This document shows, piece after piece, positions 16,804-25,765 of a stretch of DNA of 64,000 nucleotides. Numbering within the stretch: position 1 is the first letter of the stretch; each line of letters begins with the position of its first letter. Source of the DNA: Sandaracinaceae bacterium (lineage in GTDB: Bacteria > Myxococcota_A > Polyangia > Polyangiales > Houyiibacteriaceae). The notes beneath the pieces are model-generated. The model ran no database searches, was not told the origin of the DNA, and worked only from the letters and a program-made list of their open reading frames with translations. Location of the stretch: contig JACKEI010000001.1 in assembly GCA_020633075.1 (NCBI GenBank), positions 1,240,001 to 1,304,000 on the forward strand, read 5' to 3'. The position numbers and the translations under genes were made by a program.

Positions 16804-18957
16804 TCACCCCGCCGCGTCGGCCGGGTCCGCGGTGTAGGCGTAGGACTCGGAGCGATAGTACTGATGGTAGCCGTAGCCGTAGGTCCGGCTGTTGACGTCC
16901 ACGTCGTTCACGACGCAGCCGATCATCACGGCGTCCACGGCGCGCATCTGTCGCAGCGCGGCCTCGACGCTCTCGCGCGTGGTCTGCTGGGCCCGTACCA
17001 CCAGCATCACGCCGTCCACTTGAGGCGCGATGACGGCAGAGTCGGTCACGGCGCCCACGGGGGGGCTGTCGAAGATGACCCACTCGTAAGCGGCCATGGC
17101 GGCGTCGCGCAGCGCTTGGAACGCCGGTGTGTGGAGCAGCTCGGAGGGGTTGGGGGGCACCGGCCCAGACGGCAGGAGATGCAGGCCGTCGACCTCCGTG
17201 TGGGCCACGGCCTCCGCCAAGGTGGTCTCACCCAAGATCACGGAGGTGACCCCGACCTTGTTGGCGATACCGAAGGGCTTGTGCGCGCGCGGGCGTCGGA
17301 GGTCCGTGTCGATCAACAACACGGACTTGCTCGAGTGAGCCAGCGCGATAGCGATGTTGCAAGCGATGGTGGTCTTGCCTTCGCGAGGGGAGGCGCTGGT
17401 GATGACGAAGCAGCGGGAGGGCCGCGCCGCGTTCATGAACGTGAGGTTCGTGCGGATGGTGCGCGCACACTCCGCTGCTGCCGAGGTGGGACGGTGGTGC
17501 GAGCTGAGCTCGGGCAGGTCCATCTCGGGGAGCCTCGGCAAGATGCCGACCACCTTCAGGCCGAGCGCCTCCACGTCTTCGACCGACTTGAGGCGGCGGT
17601 CGAGGCGCAGCAGCAGCGCGATGACCGCGAGGCCCAACACGAGCCCAGCGGCCGACCCTCCACCGAGGTTGGTCATGAGGACCGGGCTGATGGGGGCTGT
17701 GGGGGGCAGGGCGCGGTCCAGGACGTGCGCGTGGGTGACCTGCAGCATGCGCGTCAGGTCGGTCTCGGTCGTGCGCTGCAGGACCAGCTGGTAGATCTCG
17801 GCCTTGTTCTCTCGCTCGCGGTTGAGCCGCTGGTACTCGATCTCGCGCAGATTGAGGTCCAACCCGTCGCTGTGCGCCTCGTTGACGGCGGCCCGGAGGC
17901 CACCCTCCACGCGCCGCGCCTCTTCGAATTCGCCCTCGGTGCCGTTGATGACGGAGCGCATCTCGCGCACGAGCTGCTCCTGCTGCATGCGGATCTCGGC
18001 GTTGAGCGCCACCATGTCCGGGTGGTTGTCGCCGTAGCGCACGGAGAGGCGCTCGCGTTCGGCGAGCTTGGCGACCAGGGCGGAGCGTAGCGCAGCGATG
18101 GCCTCGACGTTGGTCAGACCGGACAGCGGGGCCTCGAGGGGATCCATCGACAGCGCCCGACGCAGGCGCTCGGCGCGGGCCGCAAGCTCGATGCGGCGCG
18201 TGCGCGCCGTGGTGAGGGCCTCGCTGAAGGCCAGGATCTCGTGGGCGATGACGTTCTGGTTCTCTTCGAGCGACAGCGAGAGGACGTCGTGTTCCCGCTT
18301 GAATTCGTACAGGGCGTTCTCGGACGCCTCGAGGTCCGAGCGCAGGGCGGTCAGCTGCCCATCCAGCCACTCGAGCGCGGTCACCGTCGAGCGCATGCGG
18401 TCTTCGAGGGTCTTCTCGATGTAGGCTGCGGCGATGGCGTTGGCGATGCTGGCGGCGCGCTCGGGGTCCCCGTCTTTCACGACGACGTTCACGAGGCGCG
18501 TGCTGGGCACAGGCTCCACCGCCAGGCGGCTGGCGAGCAGCGCCGCGGTGGATTCTATGGAGCTGCCTTCGAAGTTCTCGGCCGCTTCACCCGTGTGGCC
18601 GTGGAAGCCGGCGTCTTGGTGGAGGGCGAGCTGCTGGACGACACGGTCGAGCACGTTCCGGCTCGCGATGACGCGGTTTTGCGTGTCGAAGAACTCGCGG
18701 CTGGCCCAGAAGTTTCCGAACGGGTCGGCCACGTCTTCCACGCCACGGCCCAATGGACGGGGCGGGTTGGGCTCGTACTCGAGCGTGGCGGTGGCGCTGT
18801 AGATGCGGGGCTGGCGCGAGGTCCACACGGCGCCGCCGACGCCGCCGAGCACGGCGAGAACAACCGCGATCCAGCCGAACCGAACAACGACTCGGACTGC
18901 CTCACGCGGGTCGAAGCGCCGCCCACCGGCTTCGGCCGTGTCTTGCCCGTCGCTCAC
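16804..18957 (-). CDS. Wzc-like polysaccharide co-polymerase with C-terminal tyrosine autokinase
   Basis: A 717-residue inner-membrane protein. A first helix (about 25-45) leads to a Wzz-type periplasmic region with long coiled coils (about 190-400); a second helix is near 430 (GLVLGLAVIALLLRL). The cytoplasmic BY-kinase domain follows, with Walker A SPREGKTT, Walker A' VLLIDTDLRRPR and Walker B WVIFDSPP. It ends in a Tyr cluster (TYGYGYHQYYRSESYAY), the expected autophosphorylation tail. Such proteins set chain length and drive export of capsule or exopolysaccharide. It lies in the polysaccharide cluster, between the ligase gene and the WecA-like gene. Confidence 0.93.
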   Translation of the reverse strand: MSDGQDTAEAGGRRFDPREAVRVVVRFGWIAVVLAVLGGVGGAVWTSRQPRIYSATATLEYEPNPPRPLGRGVEDVADPFGNFWASREFFDTQNRVIASRNVLDRVVQQLALHQDAGFHGHTGEAAENFEGSSIESTAALLASRLAVEPVPSTRLVNVVVKDGDPERAASIANAIAAAYIEKTLEDRMRSTVTALEWLDGQLTALRSDLEASENALYEFKREHDVLSLSLEENQNVIAHEILAFSEALTTARTRRIELAARAERLRRALSMDPLEAPLSGLTNVEAIAALRSALVAKLAERERLSVRYGDNHPDMVALNAEIRMQQEQLVREMRSVINGTEGEFEEARRVEGGLRAAVNEAHSDGLDLNLREIEYQRLNRERENKAEIYQLVLQRTTETDLTRMLQVTHAHVLDRALPPTAPISPVLMTNLGGGSAAGLVLGLAVIALLLRLDRRLKSVEDVEALGLKVVGILPRLPEMDLPELSSHHRPTSAAAECARTIRTNLTFMNAARPSRCFVITSASPREGKTTIACNIAIALAHSSKSVLLIDTDLRRPRAHKPFGIANKVGVTSVILGETTLAEAVAHTEVDGLHLLPSGPVPPNPSELLHTPAFQALRDAAMAAYEWVIFDSPPVGAVTDSAVIAPQVDGVMLVVRAQQTTRESVEAALRQMRAVDAVMIGCVVNDVDVNSRTYGYGYHQYYRSESYAYTADPADAAG

Positions 18958-19167
18958 GTTACCCCGCGAGCCTGCAATTGCTGCGTTGCACCGTCAAGCG
19001 GAGGGCGCAGTGACGGGGTTCGCAGGGCGCCCACTTGCCGGGGGCTGGGCCGGCGCTGACACCGGTGTTGGCGAGGGAGAGAGGGCATGAGGGGTTCGCG
19101 TCGCGCCTCGCGGGCGCAGAGGGCCGCTCGGTTGGGTGCGCCGGAGCGCGGAAGATTCATTCTGCGC

Positions 19168-21657
19168 TCACCTGGGTGACGGCGCCAGTCCTGGGGGGCT
19201 CGGGTTGAGCCGGTCCACCTGTTGTTCGGCGCTCCGACATGCCGCGCTATCCCGTCCCTGCTGACGGCATACGTGCTGCGCGGCGGAGCGCGCAAGGCCC
19301 AGGCGCCGTCCTTGCACGGCGAGGTGCAGCAGGGCGGCCGCTGCGGGGCCGTCTGGGTCGAGCTCCAACGACGAGCGCAACAAGGCGATGCCGTCGTCGG
19401 TGTGCCCCATCCCGGCGAGGAGGCGACCGTGTCGCGCGTCGATGTTGGCGATGGCTGCGCTCTGTCCGGCCGCCGCCCGTCGCAGATTGGCGACGATCTC
19501 GTCGAGCGCGGCGCGGTCGTCTGCGCGCGCCGCCACTTCCGCGAGACTCCAGGCGGTGCTGACGGACATGCCTGGCCGACCTCGTTCGGCGAGCGCTGCC
19601 GCCGGGTCGACCAGCACCAGCACGTCCAGCCAGACGTCCAGTGCGCCGTCGTCGTCAGGGTGTGCGGCGCGCAGCGCCTCCGCCGCGAGGCGGGCCTGCT
19701 CGGGCTGCGTGGCGGCGAGGCGACGGTAGTGGCGCGTGTGCGCGGCGTAGTCCAGCGCTCCCTCGGCGACGAGCGCCGCATCGATGGCGGCCCCATACGC
19801 GGCGTCGTTTCCTCGGCACGCACGGGCTTGCTGGAGGGCGGCGGTGATGTCGTTCGGGTCCGCGCTGGCGCGGCGGATGCGTTCGAGGTCGAACTCGTCG
19901 CCGATCGCCTCGCAGAGTGCCCGGCGGCCGGCGCCTGTGCGCAAGCGCTCGGCCTCGCGGATCTCCATGAGCGCCTGGGCATGTTGCCCATTGCGCGCGA
20001 GCCAGAGCGCGGCCACGACGTGGGGGTCAGGCCACTCGGGCGCGAGATACATGCTTCGGTTGAGCCAGCGTCCCGCGCGCGGCGACCCGTGCTGCGCGAG
20101 GCGGTGCCCGAGCAACCCGCTGAGCAGGCCGTCGGCGGGGTGCAGGGTGGCTACCTCGCGCTCCAGCTGCGCGAGCTCCGTGCCAGAGAGGGTGTCTTCC
20201 GCCAAGCGCGCGCGGATGGCGGCGGGGTCGTCGACGGGCAGGCGGACCACCAGGGCAGCGGTCCCCAGCGCGGCGGCGGTGGCGATGGCCCATACGTAAC
20301 GGGCGCCTCGGCGCGTCTCGTGCGAGCGCGTCCACGCGACGCCGGCGCAGGCCGCCGCGGGGACCGCCACACCAGGCAGCTCCAGCGCGAAGTCGAAGAG
20401 ATCGTGCAAGAACACCAGGACCAGCGCACCTCCGGCGAGTGCGGCGGACGTCTGAGTGGAACGCAGGGCGCGCAGCGTGCTCTGGCCAAAGCCGACCAAC
20501 GCCAGCAGCGTCAGGGGGACGCCCAGCTCCGCTCCGTACTGGAGGAGGATGTTCTCCGGGTGCGTGTAGCGCGCGAGGAAGCTCGAGCGAAACAGAAAGG
20601 CCGGCTCGAACGCTCCGCGCCCCGTGCCCGCCATCCAGTGGTCCAGGACCAGCTCCGCGCTGCGCTTCCACACGTCCAAGCGCTCGACGTCGCTCAGCCC
20701 GTGGACCTCTCGAATGCCGAAGAACACCACCGCCAGCCCGGCCGCCGCGGCCGTCACCAACGCGCCCAGCCCGACCTTCACGGGCAAGCTCACGCGCGCC
20801 CCGCTCCGGCGTGAGAGCAGCACCGCGATCCCCGTCGCGACCAACAGACTCAGCGCCCCGCCGCGGGATCCCGTCAAGAGCGTCAAGCAGGCGGCGCAGG
20901 TTGCGCCCACGTAGGCGAGGCCTTTTCGTGGCCCGGACTCTTCCTGCAGTCCCAGACCAAGGCAGAGCAGCGCCGTCAGCGACGCAAACGCGCTCAGGTG
21001 GTTGACGTTGATGATGGGCCCGAAGGAGCGATTCACGATGGGGGTGTACAGACCGAAGACGGTGGAGGCGCCCACGGCGGCGTGACCCAGAGACACCAGC
21101 ACGATGGCCACACACGCGGTGGCGATCGCGCGCATGAAGCCGCGCGGGCGGTGACGCTCGACCAGCAGGGCTAGCGCCATGGCGGTGCACAACACGTTCA
21201 ACCCCAGCAGCAGGCTCAGGCGTGTGCGCCCTGGGTCTCGCGAGAGCGGTATCCACGTCGGGGCGGCGTCGCCGAGCATCGCCGATATGTGCAGGGCGTC
21301 GTCCGCTGCGAGCGGTGAGAGCAGCTGGACGAGGGCGATGGGGAGGGGAATGATCTGCACGACCGACGCGAGCCCGAGCCCGACGAGCACGGCCATCCCC
21401 GGCGACCACGGCAGCGGCCTGCCCCGGTCGCTGAGCAGCACCACGAACAGCAGCGCCACGGCCGACACCGCGCTGGTCGCGGCCGCCCAAGGGTAGGCGC
21501 CTGCGAGGAGCAGGGGCGCGAGCGCTACGTGGATTCCAACCAGCACCTTCGCCCACAGCTGCGGCGGAGGCTCGAGCGTGCGGCGCCGGCGGCTCGCGCG
21601 CGTACGTTGACGGCGCTCACGGATGCTCGAGGGCGCGGCTGTGGTGTCGCTGGACAT
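19168..21657 (-). CDS. O-antigen ligase/polymerase (Wzy_C) with C-terminal TPR region
   Basis: This 829-residue protein has about 12 membrane helices in its first ~480 residues. A large periplasmic loop carries the family's hallmark region (TGRGAFEPAFLF ... YTHPENILLQYGAELG), where the conserved Arg/His residues of WaaL/Wzy enzymes lie. Residues ~510-829 are Ala-rich helical repeats of TPR type. Such ligase-TPR fusions are found in many deltaproteobacteria. It should polymerise or ligate undecaprenyl-linked glycans at the periplasmic face. A 210-base gap without any recognisable feature separates it from the Wzc-like gene. Confidence 0.85.
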   Translation of the reverse strand: MSSDTTAAPSSIRERRQRTRASRRRRTLEPPPQLWAKVLVGIHVALAPLLLAGAYPWAAATSAVSAVALLFVVLLSDRGRPLPWSPGMAVLVGLGLASVVQIIPLPIALVQLLSPLAADDALHISAMLGDAAPTWIPLSRDPGRTRLSLLLGLNVLCTAMALALLVERHRPRGFMRAIATACVAIVLVSLGHAAVGASTVFGLYTPIVNRSFGPIINVNHLSAFASLTALLCLGLGLQEESGPRKGLAYVGATCAACLTLLTGSRGGALSLLVATGIAVLLSRRSGARVSLPVKVGLGALVTAAAAGLAVVFFGIREVHGLSDVERLDVWKRSAELVLDHWMAGTGRGAFEPAFLFRSSFLARYTHPENILLQYGAELGVPLTLLALVGFGQSTLRALRSTQTSAALAGGALVLVFLHDLFDFALELPGVAVPAAACAGVAWTRSHETRRGARYVWAIATAAALGTAALVVRLPVDDPAAIRARLAEDTLSGTELAQLEREVATLHPADGLLSGLLGHRLAQHGSPRAGRWLNRSMYLAPEWPDPHVVAALWLARNGQHAQALMEIREAERLRTGAGRRALCEAIGDEFDLERIRRASADPNDITAALQQARACRGNDAAYGAAIDAALVAEGALDYAAHTRHYRRLAATQPEQARLAAEALRAAHPDDDGALDVWLDVLVLVDPAAALAERGRPGMSVSTAWSLAEVAARADDRAALDEIVANLRRAAAGQSAAIANIDARHGRLLAGMGHTDDGIALLRSSLELDPDGPAAAALLHLAVQGRRLGLARSAAQHVCRQQGRDSAACRSAEQQVDRLNPSPPGLAPSPR

Positions 21658-21745
21658 TCGTCTGGCAGGGTCCCGGCGGGCAGGGTAGCAGGGTCGTGCC
21701 GTCGGGCACGATGCGTTTCCGGCGGTGGCCTGCTAAGACACCGCC

Positions 21746-22918
21746 GTGCGCCCACGTCTGCTCATGGTCATCGCAGAGGACTGGTACTTCTGGTCGCACC
21801 GCCTGCACGTGGCGCAGGCTGCGCAGCGGGCGGGCTACGAGGTGGCCGTGGCCACCGCCGCAGGGGAGCTGCAGGGACGAATCGAAGCCGAGGGCTTCCG
21901 CTACTTCCCGATTCAGCTCGACCGCGGAAGCACCAACCCGCTGGCTGAGGCGGGGTCCGTGGCCAGCGTCACCGCAGTGTTGGCCCGCTTCCGCCCAGAC
22001 GTGGTGCACTTGGTCGCCCACAAGCTCGTGCTGTACGGGTCCATCGCGGCGGCGCTGACGGGGGCGCCGGCGGTGGTGTGCGCGGTCGCCGGCATGGGCT
22101 ACTTGTTCATGGGCGACGGGCTGAAGCGGCGTGCACTGCGTGGAGTCGTTCAGCGCGCCTACGGGTCGTTGGTGCGTCGGGGGGCGCGCGTGAGCGTCAT
22201 CCTGCAGAACCCGGATGATCAGCGCGAGCTCGCCGCAGCCGGCATGATCGACCCCGCCCAGGTCACCATGATCTGTGGATCGGGCGTGGACACGGAGCGC
22301 TTCGCGCCGGCCCCTCCACCTCCCGGCGTGCCGGTGGTGCTCACCCATAGCCGGATGCTCGTGGACAAGGGCATCGGTGAGATCGCCGAGGCAGCGCGCA
22401 TTCTGCGTGATCGTGGGGTGCCGGTGCGCTTCCGGTTGGTGGGCGACCCGGACGAGCAGAACCCCAGCACCATTCCGGCCGCCACCCTGCGCGCGTGGGC
22501 AGAGGAAGGTCTGGTGGAGCACCTCGGGCGACGCAGCGACATTCCCGAGCAGCTGGCGGCGTGTCACATCGCGTGCCTGCCCAGCTACCGCGAGGGCGCG
22601 CCGCTGTCGCTGATCGAGGCAGCCGCCGCGGGCCGCCCGTTGGTGAGCACGGACGTGCCGGGCTGTCGGGAGATCGTGCGCGACGGCGACAACGGGTTCT
22701 TGGTCCCCGTGCGCGACGGCGCCGCCCTGGCGCGTGCCATCGAGGCGCTCGCGACGGACCCTGCGCTGCGCGAGCGGATGGGGCGGCGCAGCCGTGAGCG
22801 AGCGCTGGCCGAGTGGTCCCGCGCGCACGTCGCGCAGGCCACGTTGGACGTGTACGCCGCGCAGCTAGCGCGTCACCCGCGTGGACAGAGGGCGCTGCGC
22901 AAGCTCTCGGCTACGTAG
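21746..22918 (+). CDS. GT4-family glycosyltransferase
   Basis: A 390-residue GT-B glycosyltransferase. The N-terminal domain resembles the glycosyltransferase acting on undecaprenyl-linked sugars (VIAEDWYFWSHRL; VVHLVAHKLVLYGSIAA). The C-terminal domain carries the retaining EX7E motif (REGAPLSLIEAAAAGRPLVS). Start is GTG at 21746. It is the only gene of the polysaccharide cluster on the plus strand; its last 46 bases overlap tail-to-tail with the aminotransferase gene. Donor and acceptor sugars are unknown. Confidence 0.9.
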   Translation: MRPRLLMVIAEDWYFWSHRLHVAQAAQRAGYEVAVATAAGELQGRIEAEGFRYFPIQLDRGSTNPLAEAGSVASVTAVLARFRPDVVHLVAHKLVLYGSIAAALTGAPAVVCAVAGMGYLFMGDGLKRRALRGVVQRAYGSLVRRGARVSVILQNPDDQRELAAAGMIDPAQVTMICGSGVDTERFAPAPPPPGVPVVLTHSRMLVDKGIGEIAEAARILRDRGVPVRFRLVGDPDEQNPSTIPAATLRAWAEEGLVEHLGRRSDIPEQLAACHIACLPSYREGAPLSLIEAAAAGRPLVSTDVPGCREIVRDGDNGFLVPVRDGAALARAIEALATDPALRERMGRRSRERALAEWSRAHVAQATLDVYAAQLARHPRGQRALRKLSAT

Positions 22919-23979
22919 GCCAGCTCGTCGGCGCGCAGGGCGGCGAAGATGGGCAGGGCCAGGCTGGTGGCGGCGGCCTCGTCCGCGACAGGGCAGCGGG
23001 TGGAACCGGCGACGCTGGCGAAGCATGGCTGGCGGTGCAGAGGTAGCGGGTAATACACGGCGGTGCCCACACCCGCCGCCGAGAGCTCGCGCTGCACGCG
23101 GTCCCGGGTGGTCCCGTCCGTGAAGCGCACGACGAACTGGTTGTAGCTGTGCTCGCTTCTGTCCGGAGGCAGGCGCAGCTCCGGCATGTCCCCGAGAGCC
23201 TCGCGGTAGAGCGCAGCGTTCGCGCGGCGGCCCGTGAGCTCGGCCTCTACGAGCGGCAGCTTCACGTGCAGCAGCGCGGCTTGGAGCGCGTCCAGGCGGA
23301 AGTTCCCGCCCACCACGGCGTGGTGGTACTTGGGCTCGCTGCCGTGCGCACGCAGCACGCGCAGGCGCTCCGCGAGGACCGGGTCGCGCGTGGTGACCAG
23401 GCCGCCATCGCCGTAGCCGCCCAGGTTCTTGCTGGGAAAGAAGGAGAACGCGCCCGCCGTCTCGATGCCGCCCACGGGCCGTCCGTCTCGCCGCGAAAGG
23501 AACGCCTGCGCGGCGTCTTCTATGATGGGCAAGTCTCCGGCGACGGAGCGCAGTGCGCCGAGGTCGGCTGGCAGCCCGAAGAGATGCACGGGGATGAGCG
23601 CGCGGGTGCGTGGGGTGATGTGCGCGGCGACTTCGTCCGCGTCCATGTTGAGCGTGTCCGCCCGCGAGTCCACGAACACCGGCGTGGCGCCCAGGCGCGC
23701 GACGGCGCCCGCGGTGGCGAAGAAGGTGTAGCTCGGGACGATGACCTCGTCCCCGGGCCCGATGCCGAGCGCCATCAGCAGCATCAAGAGGGCGTCGGAG
23801 CCGTTGGAGACACCGAGGGCGTGCGGCACCTCGAGCAGCTCGGCGCAGTCGCGCTCGAAGGCGCTCACCGCTGGCCCCAGGATGTACTCGCCGCTTCGCA
23901 GCACCTCGACGGCGCGCGCCTCGAGCTGCGCCTGGAGCGCCGCCGGGATGCGCGTGACGTCCAGCAGCGGGACCTTCAC
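22873..23979 (-). CDS. DegT/DnrJ/EryC1/StrS aminotransferase, WbpE/WlbC-like
   Basis: A PLP-dependent sugar aminotransferase of 368 residues. Marks include GEYILGPAVSAFE, SNGSDALLMLL, PSYTFFATAGA, IIEDAAQA and the PLP lysine segment FFPSKNLGGYGDGG. With its neighbours it should form the C3 amine of UDP-2-acetamido-3-amino-2,3-dideoxyglucuronate, as WbpE does; this pathway role is inferred from the gene trio. GTG 23979 is chosen: ggaggg lies about 6 bases upstream and the start overlaps the preceding stop as GTGA. Confidence 0.88.
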   Translation of the reverse strand: MKVPLLDVTRIPAALQAQLEARAVEVLRSGEYILGPAVSAFERDCAELLEVPHALGVSNGSDALLMLLMALGIGPGDEVIVPSYTFFATAGAVARLGATPVFVDSRADTLNMDADEVAAHITPRTRALIPVHLFGLPADLGALRSVAGDLPIIEDAAQAFLSRRDGRPVGGIETAGAFSFFPSKNLGGYGDGGLVTTRDPVLAERLRVLRAHGSEPKYHHAVVGGNFRLDALQAALLHVKLPLVEAELTGRRANAALYREALGDMPELRLPPDRSEHSYNQFVVRFTDGTTRDRVQRELSAAGVGTAVYYPLPLHRQPCFASVAGSTRCPVADEAAATSLALPIFAALRADELAYVAESLRSALCPRG

Positions 23980-24635
23980 GCGGGGCCCTCCGGCTTCCAG
24001 TCGTCGTGTGCGCGCTCGCCACGCGCCAGCGACGCGGGCAGCGGGGCCTCTTCGTCGAGGTCCAGGCAGCGCACACCGTCTGCTCCTTGCTGGTAGCGCA
24101 GGCCGGACTCCGGGCAGGTGGCCCGGCCGTCTGTGAAGCGCAGGCGGTGTCCGTGGCGGCTGACGAAGCCCACGACCTTGCCGGGCACGCCCAGCACCAG
24201 CGCGTAGTCCGGCACGCTCGCGGCCACCACGGCGCCGGCGCCCACCAAGCAGTAGCGGCCCAGGGTGACGCCACACACGATGGTCGCGTTGGCCCCGACG
24301 GTGCAGCCGCGGCGCAGCAGGGTCGGCTCGTAGAGGCTGCGCCGGTCCACCTGTGCGCGGGGGTTGGTCACGTTCGTGAGCACGCAGGACGGCCCGAGGA
24401 AGACCTCGTCCTCCACGACGGTGCCGGCGTAGAGCGAGACGTTGTTCTGCACCTTCACGCGGTCCCCCAGGACCACCCCGCTCGCGACGAAGCAGTTCTG
24501 CCCCAGGTTGCAGTCTCGTCCGATGCGCGCGCCGCTCATGACGTGCGAGAAGTGCCAGATGCGGGTGCCGTCACCGATCTCGGTGGGCTCGTCCACGTAG
24601 GCGCTGGGGTGGGCCACGTAGCCCGGCGCGCTCAT
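23976..24635 (-). CDS. left-handed beta-helix acetyltransferase, WbpD/WlbB-like
   Basis: A hexapeptide-repeat protein of 219 residues with the sequence marks of UDP-2-acetamido-3-amino-glucuronate N-acetyltransferase: IWHFSHVMSGARIG, LGQNCFVASGVVLGD, KVQNNVSLYAGTVVEDEVF and LGPSCVLTNV(T)NPRA. It would acetylate the 3-amine made by the downstream aminotransferase, using acetyl-CoA. The extra ~50 residues after the helix contain a CPESG motif and an acidic stretch. It overlaps its neighbours at both ends (ATGA with the dehydrogenase gene, GTGA with the aminotransferase gene), which implies translational coupling. Confidence 0.9.
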   Translation of the reverse strand: MSAPGYVAHPSAYVDEPTEIGDGTRIWHFSHVMSGARIGRDCNLGQNCFVASGVVLGDRVKVQNNVSLYAGTVVEDEVFLGPSCVLTNVTNPRAQVDRRSLYEPTLLRRGCTVGANATIVCGVTLGRYCLVGAGAVVAASVPDYALVLGVPGKVVGFVSRHGHRLRFTDGRATCPESGLRYQQGADGVRCLDLDEEAPLPASLARGERAHDDWKPEGPA

Positions 24636-25606
24636 GGGCGTGCCTCCGTCGCTCCGCCTTCCAAATGCGGGTGCGCCCGCTCGGGTGCGGGGGTGATCAG
24701 CTCGGCCGTGCGCAGCTTGTACGAGAGCTCGATGGAGGGGCGCGCGTCCTCGATGCCAAAGCCGCGCCCCGCGAGGATCTCCCGATACACCTCGGAGTGC
24801 AGGTCCGTGAAGCCGCTCGAGAACTCGAGCTCGTCGCCGTCGAGGGTGAGCGTGCGATGCGCGTGTCCGCCGGCGTCACGCACGGCCTGGGGCAAGTCCG
24901 ACGCGCGGGTGGAGAGCAGCCAGCGCACGTCTGCGTGCTGGAGCGCCAGAAAGCCGCTCACACGGTCGCGCTCGCGTTGGTGCACCTCCGCCTCCTGCGG
25001 TGCCCCGAACATCCACACCAAGAGGTCCATCAGGTGGATGCCGATGTTGGTCACCAGGCCGCCCGACTTGGCCTCGTTGCCCTTCCACGAGACGTCGTAC
25101 CAGCGCCCGCGGCGCGTGGCGTAGCTGAGCACGACCTGGTGCCGGATCCCTCGCTGCGCGTCGGCGGCCACGCGTGCCCGCACCGCGATGAGCGATGGCA
25201 AGAGGCGCAGCTGGAGGACGGTGTAGACGCGGGCGCTGCTCTCGCTCTCGATCACGCTGAGCTGGTCCAGGTTCCACGGGTTGATGACCAGCGGCTTCTC
25301 GCAGATGGCGTGGGCGCCGAGGCGCAGGGCCAGGCGGCAGTGCGCGTCGTGCAGGTAGTTGGGCGAGCAGACCGACACGTACTGGACGGCGCTGGCCTCC
25401 GACTCGCGGCGACGCTTCTCGAGGAAGCGGTCGAAGCGCTCCACCTCGGTGAAGAACGCAGCGTCCGGGAAGTAGCGGTCCATGACCCCGACGGAGTCGA
25501 AGGGGTCGCAGGCCGCGACCAGCGTCCCGCCGTTGTCGGAGATGGCCTTCAGGTGACGGGGCGCGACGAAGCCGCCGATGCCAAGGAGCGCGAAGTTGGC
25601 GGTCAT
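24632..25606 (-). CDS. Gfo/Idh/MocA oxidoreductase, WbpB/WlbA-like UDP-GlcNAcA 3-dehydrogenase
   Basis: A 324-residue NAD-dependent sugar dehydrogenase. The Rossmann start is FALLGIGGFVAPRHLKAI, and VCSPNYLHDAHCRLALRLG, CEKPLVI, YDVSWKGNEAKSGG and NIGIHLMDLL match WlbA/WbpB closely by memory. The enzyme oxidises C3 of UDP-GlcNAcA so that the aminotransferase can act. It is first in the trio; the UDP-GlcNAc 6-dehydrogenase that would supply its substrate is not in this window. A tRNA-Arg gene ends 22 bases before its start. Confidence 0.9.
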   Translation of the reverse strand: MTANFALLGIGGFVAPRHLKAISDNGGTLVAACDPFDSVGVMDRYFPDAAFFTEVERFDRFLEKRRRESEASAVQYVSVCSPNYLHDAHCRLALRLGAHAICEKPLVINPWNLDQLSVIESESSARVYTVLQLRLLPSLIAVRARVAADAQRGIRHQVVLSYATRRGRWYDVSWKGNEAKSGGLVTNIGIHLMDLLVWMFGAPQEAEVHQRERDRVSGFLALQHADVRWLLSTRASDLPQAVRDAGGHAHRTLTLDGDELEFSSGFTDLHSEVYREILAGRGFGIEDARPSIELSYKLRTAELITPAPERAHPHLEGGATEARP

Positions 25607-25627
25607 GCAGGCGGCAGGGTAGCAGGG

Positions 25628-25704
25628 TGGCGGATGCTAGAGGATTCGAACCTCTGACTTTTGGCTTCGGAAGCCAACGCTCTATCCAGCTGAGCTAAGC
25701 ATCC
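25628..25704 (-). tRNA. tRNA-Arg (anticodon CCG)
   Basis: Read on the minus strand, the 77 bases fold into a full cloverleaf. The acceptor stem GGATGCT pairs with AGCATCC, then G and an encoded CCA. The D arm contains AGCTGGATAG. The anticodon stem TTGGC/GCCAA encloses the loop TTCCGAA, giving anticodon CCG for CGG codons. The T arm is AGAGG-TTCGAAT-CCTCT. It lies 22 bases upstream of the sugar dehydrogenase gene on the same strand. Confidence 0.97.
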
Positions 25705-25765
25705 CTAGGGTTCGGGCGAGCCCGAGCGGGCGACGTACATACCCAATGCGTGCCCGGCTGGCAAG

